DNA from: JADFOI01 sp965218935
GTDB taxonomy: Bacteria > Acidobacteriota > UBA6911 > RPQK01 > JADFOI01
Length of the DNA stretch: 64,000 nt
Direction: 5' to 3'
Assembly (NCBI GenBank): GCA_965218935.1
Contig: CBDCMH010000005.1
Span: 1-64,000, forward strand
Shown here in pieces: positions 59,476-64,000 of the stretch. The stretch's first letter is position 1; each line of letters starts with the position of its first letter. A program made the translations under genes and the position numbers. The notes below the pieces were generated by a model. The model did no database searches. It saw nothing but the letters and a program-made list of their open reading frames with translations, and was not told the origin of the DNA.

Positions 59476-61134
59476 ATGATGAACTCGACACGATACCCAA
59501 TCATACTTTTATTGGCAGTCTCGGCACTTCTGCTGGGCGCTTGCAGTGGGGTCATGGGAGATCAGGTCCTCTCGGAGGAGGAGTTGGCCTGCCTGGCACT
59601 CACCAAAGTCAATAATTTAACCATTACGTCAGCCGAATTGGTGCCTGCCACCGATTCGACTCCTCAATACTGCTACGCCAAGGGAGTCATTGCACCTGCC
59701 ATAGGCTATCATGTTCAACTTCCCCTGCCGGAGAACTGGAATGGCCGGTTTCTGAAGTGGGGAGACGGCGGCAAGGACGGCGACCTGGATTTCGCCGATC
59801 ACAGGGTGGCAGAGGGTTACGCGGTGGCCAACAGCAATATGGGCCACGACAACGGTTCGGAACCGGGCTCATCCTTTGGCTTTGACAACCGCCAGTCGGA
59901 GATCGATTTTGGATACCGGGCGGTGCATCTGACGTCCAACGCGGCCAAGACTCTCATCCAGGCCTATTACGATGAGGATCCCGTATATTCCTACTTCGAG
60001 GGTTGCTCGACCGGTGGCCGCGAGGTTCTGATGGAAGCCCAGCGCTATCCCTACGATTTTGACGGGATGGTGGGCGGCGCTCCCGTGCTGCACTATCACG
60101 GAACCAATGTGAGCCATGCCTGGATGTTGCAAAAGGTGTTCAAGGATGATTTCGCCGGCAACCTGGCCTTTGACTCCGACGGCAATGGCACCTTCGACAG
60201 CCTGACCAAGGTGAGCATCCTCGAAGAAGCGGTGTTGGCCAAATGCGATGCCAATGACGGGATCACTGATGGAGTGATCGATGATCCTCTCAGCTGCGAT
60301 TTCGACCCCGAGGTCGATCTGGCTGACAGGATGTGCGCCGGGGACGCGAACGCCGACGATTGCTTCACCCGCACGCAGCTTCAGACCATCAAGGATTTCT
60401 ATGCCGGTCCCTACGATAGGCGGGGGGTTTCGATTCTAAAGGGAAAATCTTTTGGTTCGGAATGGTCCTGGCCAAACAGCAACATCCCGCATGAAGGGAA
60501 TTCCATGTTCCCTGTAAACCTGGGCTATGTCAGTAGTCACTTCAACTTCATCTTTTATGAGGAGGATCCCGGCGTGCCACCGCCGGATATCACTGATTTG
60601 TCCTACCCACTCGATAAGGCCAAAAATCCACCGGAATGGGCCTGGTGGGAATTCGATGTGGGCGATGTCACAGCAGGAAGGGGCGATTTGATGATGGAGA
60701 TCATCGACGCAGTCGACCCGGATCTCACACGGTTTCTCGTCAAAAACAGCGGCAAATTGATCCTCTACCACGGCTGGGCCGATTTTTCGCCTCCACCCGA
60801 ACCGACGCTGGATTACTATAAGGATATGGTGGAGACCACATTCGACGGCGACATGACAGCTGCCCGAGAACAGGCCAGGTTGTTCATGGTGCCGGGAATG
60901 GGACACTGCGGGGGTGGCCCCGGTCCCAACGACTGGGACAAACTCCCTGCGCTGGTGGATTGGGTGGAAAACGGCAGCGCCCCTGATTTCGTCGTTGCCA
61001 CCCACAGCACGGATGAGGTGGTGGATAACGAGCGGCCCATTTGTGCCTATCCTGAATTGGCGGTCTACACGGGTCCTGCCGGCGGGGAAAACGATCCTGC
61101 CAACTGGGTGGCAAGCAACTTCACTTGTCAGTGA
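59476..61134 (+). CDS. Tannase/feruloyl esterase-family lipoprotein
   Basis: 552 residues. Lipoprotein signal ILLLAVSALLLGACSG with lipobox Cys at 23. Tannase-family nucleophile EGCSTGGREVLMEAQRYPYD (Ser about 178) and C-terminal GMGHCGGGPGPNDWD with the catalytic His. Paired cysteines fit the disulfide linking Ser and His regions. A calcium loop (SDGNGTFDSLTKV) is present. Hydrolyses aromatic esters outside the inner membrane. AGGAGG Shine-Dalgarno two codons before ATGATG; either Met may start. Monocistronic. Confidence 0.88.
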   Translation: MMNSTRYPIILLLAVSALLLGACSGVMGDQVLSEEELACLALTKVNNLTITSAELVPATDSTPQYCYAKGVIAPAIGYHVQLPLPENWNGRFLKWGDGGKDGDLDFADHRVAEGYAVANSNMGHDNGSEPGSSFGFDNRQSEIDFGYRAVHLTSNAAKTLIQAYYDEDPVYSYFEGCSTGGREVLMEAQRYPYDFDGMVGGAPVLHYHGTNVSHAWMLQKVFKDDFAGNLAFDSDGNGTFDSLTKVSILEEAVLAKCDANDGITDGVIDDPLSCDFDPEVDLADRMCAGDANADDCFTRTQLQTIKDFYAGPYDRRGVSILKGKSFGSEWSWPNSNIPHEGNSMFPVNLGYVSSHFNFIFYEEDPGVPPPDITDLSYPLDKAKNPPEWAWWEFDVGDVTAGRGDLMMEIIDAVDPDLTRFLVKNSGKLILYHGWADFSPPPEPTLDYYKDMVETTFDGDMTAAREQARLFMVPGMGHCGGGPGPNDWDKLPALVDWVENGSAPDFVVATHSTDEVVDNERPICAYPELAVYTGPAGGENDPANWVASNFTCQ

Positions 61135-61135
61135 T

Positions 61136-61410
61136 AGTGTCTCGTCCCAGGAATACCATGACATTTGCTGATGGGGCTTGCGAGGTGAGATCAAGGAGCG
61201 AGGAGAAGGCGATGCAGGGACATCGGCGACGACGAGCGACACAGAGGTCGCCCGCAACCCCCATCAGCCCGAAGGGTGGCGGCGGGACGGCATCAATTTC
61301 TTTGTCGCTCCTCCTCCGCGATGCACACGGACATCGCGTCGTCGTTGCTTCGCGAACTCGACGCCGTCGCGCTCGCCACAAATGTGATGGTATTCCTGGG
61401 ATGAGACACT
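61136..61410. mobile_element. MITE-like element, 275 bp, 32-bp terminal inverted repeats
   Basis: Left end AGTGTCTCGTCCCAGGAATA(CCATGACATTTG) matches the reverse complement of the right end with two mismatches in 32. The internal part is GC-rich with a repeated GCGATGCA..GGACATCG motif and no ORF of substance. The first 14 bases also occur at 30568-30581 behind another gene. It starts right at the esterase stop. Confidence 0.8.
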
Positions 61411-61411
61411 A

Positions 61412-61441
61412 AGGGAAGCCAACATTGAGATTGGCTTCCCT
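61412..61441. terminator. Terminator-like hairpin between convergent genes
   Basis: AGGGAAGCCAA (61412-61422) and TTGGCTTCCCT (61431-61441) form a perfect 11-bp stem with an eight-base loop, between the esterase (plus) and amidohydrolase (minus). No strong T-run, so efficiency is uncertain; it could serve both directions. Confidence 0.6.
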
Positions 61442-61450
61442 GTAAGCTCC

Positions 61451-63498
61451 TCACGGTGTCACGTCTTCCCCAGACATCTCCGATCCACTTCCGCTGTTTC
61501 TCCGGAACTTCTCTGCGATATCCGCCAGAGGACTGCCAATATGCTCCACGTCGTCATCCGTGAAATCATAGGCAGGCCCCACCGGCTGGATTCCAAAGTC
61601 TCTGGCCAGCGCAGCCTGAAGGACGATCATCCTGCCCCCCAGCATGGTCATCAGAGGATGGACTTTCAAGATGTCATCTACTGGAACTGTGAAGTAGTCC
61701 CGGTCGATGACGAGGAGATCCGCAAAGTTCCCCTCTTCCAGTGAACCCAAGTCATCCTGTTTTTGAACGTATTCAGCTGCCCAGATGGAGTACATCTTCA
61801 TGGCATGCACCCGGTCAATCCGCTCCTCAGGCTGCCAAACCCTTCCGTCGAATTTTCGGGTCACCGCCTGCCACATCATGAAGAACGGAGGTTGGAAATC
61901 GCGGCGCCCTGTGGGATACCCTGAATCGACGTCCCCAGGTTGGCACGCGTCCCGTAATGCTGTCCCACCAGTTTCACACCGGAGTCAATCCAGGTCTTAA
62001 AGGGTAAAATAAAATCATCGATTTGCGGGCCGTAGTCCCCAATCCAGGCAGGTGACTCCCTGACGATATCGGGGCCGCAGCTCAGGATAATCCCATAATC
62101 CGTCAACTTCTGAATAATATCCGGCTGCTTTCCAATCAGATTGCAGTGTTCGCCCGTGAGCTGCATATTGCGCACATCCTGCAGGGTCCAGCCGTTGACT
62201 TCCCTGGCCCGATCGACCATCCGGAAAAAGGCCCGCGCGCTTTCGCTGCCGCAAATGTGCACGCCTGCCAGCCGCCACCCCGACTTCATGGCATTCTCCA
62301 GAGTATCCCAGTGAAGATCTCCCGGTTTGGGGCACGTTTCCCGAGCCTTGATGTGGGGTGGAGCCTGGGTATCCGGTCCCGTGCAGGATTCGGGGTAAAA
62401 GGAATCCCAGCGCTCGGAGGCCACGCCGTCAATCCAAAGGTAATCGTTTCCAATTCCCTGAAGGACTCCCGTCCGCCGGTATATTTGACGGGTCTGCTGA
62501 GGATCGATGGGCAGGCGATGGACTTCATAGTGGGCCGCCAGACGAATCGGCATTTGGCCCAGACCGGCCAGGGTGGCATACCCGCTCATCACTTTGGGGA
62601 AAGGTACTCGCGTCGAGTAAGTCGTCACTCCTAAAGCAGCAAACCCTTCCGAAGACAGCTTTAACGCCTGTGCCAGAGTGGCCGGATTGAGCTGCTGCAT
62701 AAAAAGCTCCCAGGAGATGACCGCCATTTCCTGGCTGCCGACCCACCCCATCTCAGCAATGTCTTCGCCAATCACATCCCCATGCATGGTTTCCTGGATA
62801 GAAGCAGAGTATCCGGGAAGAAAGTCATCCAAGATCTCCAGCGCCTTGGAATTAATATTTCCCCTCAAGCCAGGTGTCATCAGCACCGGATTCTCCGGCG
62901 ACCACAAATCCAGCGTGCGACGATCGGTAAAACGCCGGGTCATCGTCCAGAGTTGTAACTCCTCTGGAGCTTCAGGATGACCCTCCATGTTGATCACTAA
63001 CCACTCGCCCGGGTTTACCTTCTTGACTGCATCCTGAACGGTCTCTCGCAACACGCGCTGAGATCCCTCTAGATCCCGCTCCGCCTGAGCACTCACGATG
63101 ATCCCATTGGGAGGGTACTTGAATCCGAACCGATCCAAATAGCGAACTGCGCTCCCATAGATGTGCATGTGAGGTTCGACAATGCCCGGAAGCAGGGTCC
63201 GTCCTTTCAAATCGAGAATCGTCGTCTCGGGTCCTGCCATGGTCCTCACCTCAGCACTGCTCCCCAGCTTCATGATCCTGTCGCCTTTGACAGCAATCGC
63301 CTGGTAGATATTTCCCACATCGGTTGAGGTGGATTTATCGTCCATACTCACCACCTTGCCGTTGACGAAGATGGTGTCGGCATAACCCCGCCTGGCCACC
63401 TCGGGTGGCAGCTGCTGGGCCCCAACGATGACTTGTAACAAGAAAAAGAGGGCCACGGCCGCCACAGGGTGCCTGCCCATAGACCGGTTGTTACTCAT
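61451..63498 (-). pseudogene. YtcJ-like amidohydrolase, secreted, frameshifted
   Basis: Metal-dependent amidohydrolase. The likely start is 63498 (MSNNRSMGRHPVAAVALFFL) with a signal peptide ending near GAQQ; an upstream in-frame start reaches into a palindrome. Motifs: TLLPGIVEPHMHIYG (HxH), SEGFAALGVTTYST, HICGSESARAFFRMVDRAR. The frame breaks near 61932-61936 in a G run between RANL and DVDSGYPTGRRDFQPPF, one base missing. The remainder reads on to 61451 and ends in the family-typical GSLEEGNFADLLVIDRDYFT. One indel away from a ~680-residue protein. Confidence 0.72.
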
Positions 63499-63571
63499 AA
63501 GACCTCCTCGATTAAGACTGTTGCCACTGAGTTTATCCCTTTTCACGCCAGAGTCTACCGCCTCTTTGTCC

Positions 63572-63647
63572 GACAACAAGAAAGGGGAGGAGAACAGGGA
63601 CAGGCCCCCGGGGGCCTGTCCCTGTTCTCCTCCCCTTTCTTGTTGTC
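63572..63647. repeat. Perfect 76-bp palindrome
   Basis: 38-bp arms with no spacer: GACAACAAGAAAGGGGAGGA... is mirrored exactly, centre CCCCC|GGGGG at 63609/63610. It lies between the two amidohydrolase genes, overlapping the long upstream reading of the first. It can form a cruciform or a strong RNA hairpin. Confidence 0.9.
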
Positions 63648-63696
63648 TCCCCTTTGTTCTTAGAAAATGAACTTCAATTCCAAATGGAATCCCCGG

Positions 63697-64000
63697 TCAA
63701 TTTCCCTGATCGCTAAAGTCAATTTGCGGTCCCACCGCTTCAATGCCAAAATCCTGGGCCAGAGGCTCCTGCAGCGCGATGAACCTGCCCCCCAGAAAGG
63801 TCATCAGAGGCCGGATCTCCTGGATTTCGTCGACCGGGATGGTAAAGAAGTCCCGGTCCAGGACCACCAGATCCGCAAACTTGCCCACTTCCAGCGTACC
63901 GAGCTCGTCTTCCTTGAGTACATATTCAGAGGCCCATGAAGTCCACATTTTCATGGCATGCACCCGGTCAATCCGCTCCTCCGGCTGCCAGACTTTCCCA
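63697..64000 (-). CDS. YtcJ-like amidohydrolase, C-terminal part, runs off the window
   Basis: Open from base 64000 to the stop at 63697 (about 100 residues). VWQPEERIDRVHAMKMWTSW and TLEVGKFADLVVLDRDFFTI are close to the C-terminus of the previous amidohydrolase, so the two are tandem paralogues in the same direction. It ends DFSDQGN, about 45 residues earlier than its neighbour. The catalytic part lies outside the window. Confidence 0.8.
   Translation of the reverse strand, partial: GKVWQPEERIDRVHAMKMWTSWASEYVLKEDELGTLEVGKFADLVVLDRDFFTIPVDEIQEIRPLMTFLGGRFIALQEPLAQDFGIEAVGPQIDFSDQGN

Noticed and set aside
61125..61412. Short protein genes inside the MITE-like element
   Set aside because: Reading frames arise from the inverted repeats and GC-rich filler; no start signal or known domain.

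Overview
The window looks like a bacterial chromosome, probably Acidobacteriota or a close relative. The evidence is a Ser/Thr kinase fused to a WD40/TolB-like propeller, menaquinone made by the futalosine route (mqnC), many REP-like palindromes, and tandem YtcJ-type amidohydrolases. This placement rests on gene content only. No rRNA, tRNA or CRISPR array was seen.

Layout. (1) 1-12.8 kb: a visibly GC-richer, plasmid- or ICE-like segment. It carries a minus-strand Trb-type conjugation operon (TrbC, D, E, G, I, J, L, F), a replication-relaxation-like protein, an ArdC-like antirestriction protein, and a RepA_C-type replication initiator cut short by an insertion sequence. At least nine reading-frame breaks lie in its left 7.8 kb, so it is decayed or poorly sequenced. 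(2) 12.78-14.32 kb: an IS sitting exactly at the junction with ordinary chromosome. (3) 14.4-28.6 kb: housekeeping genes on the minus strand (rhomboid protease, ahcY, metK, argF-argH-argG-argR, mqnC, protein kinase, acyl-CoA dehydrogenase, ogt) separated by short repeats. (4) 28.7-38.2 kb: an IS3 element, a broken dienelactone hydrolase beside a garbled duplication, a TauE/SafE exporter, aldehyde dehydrogenase, amidohydrolase, a DHDPS-family lyase, and an SQR-like flavoprotein. (5) 38.2-42.0 kb, minus strand: a compact sulfur-handling operon with a SelD-like protein, two TusA proteins, a two-domain rhodanese, an acylphosphatase and a membrane protein. (6) 42.2-59.3 kb, plus strand: a nearly uninterrupted operon for a type II sulfur-oxidising heterodisulfide-reductase-like (sHdr) system. 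(7) 59.5-64 kb: a secreted tannase-family esterase, a MITE-like element, a frameshifted amidohydrolase, a perfect palindrome, and a second amidohydrolase running off the end.

How region 6 fits together. An ArsR-type regulator leads the operon. A DsrE-type sulfurtransferase, with TusA and rhodanese from the divergent operon, would pass protein-bound sulfane sulfur to two lipoate-binding proteins. sHdrC1-B1-A-H-B3 would oxidise that sulfur. EtfAB and a membrane Fe-S/cytochrome-like EMO homologue would carry the electrons to menaquinone. Three lipoate-protein ligase homologues and a LipS1/LipS2-like radical SAM pair would build the lipoyl cofactor. A further radical SAM protein of unknown role ends the operon. 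The general sHdr-II/LbpA/LipS theme is known. The SelD-like/acylphosphatase/TusA operon facing it and the terminal radical SAM protein are the parts I cannot match to a described system.
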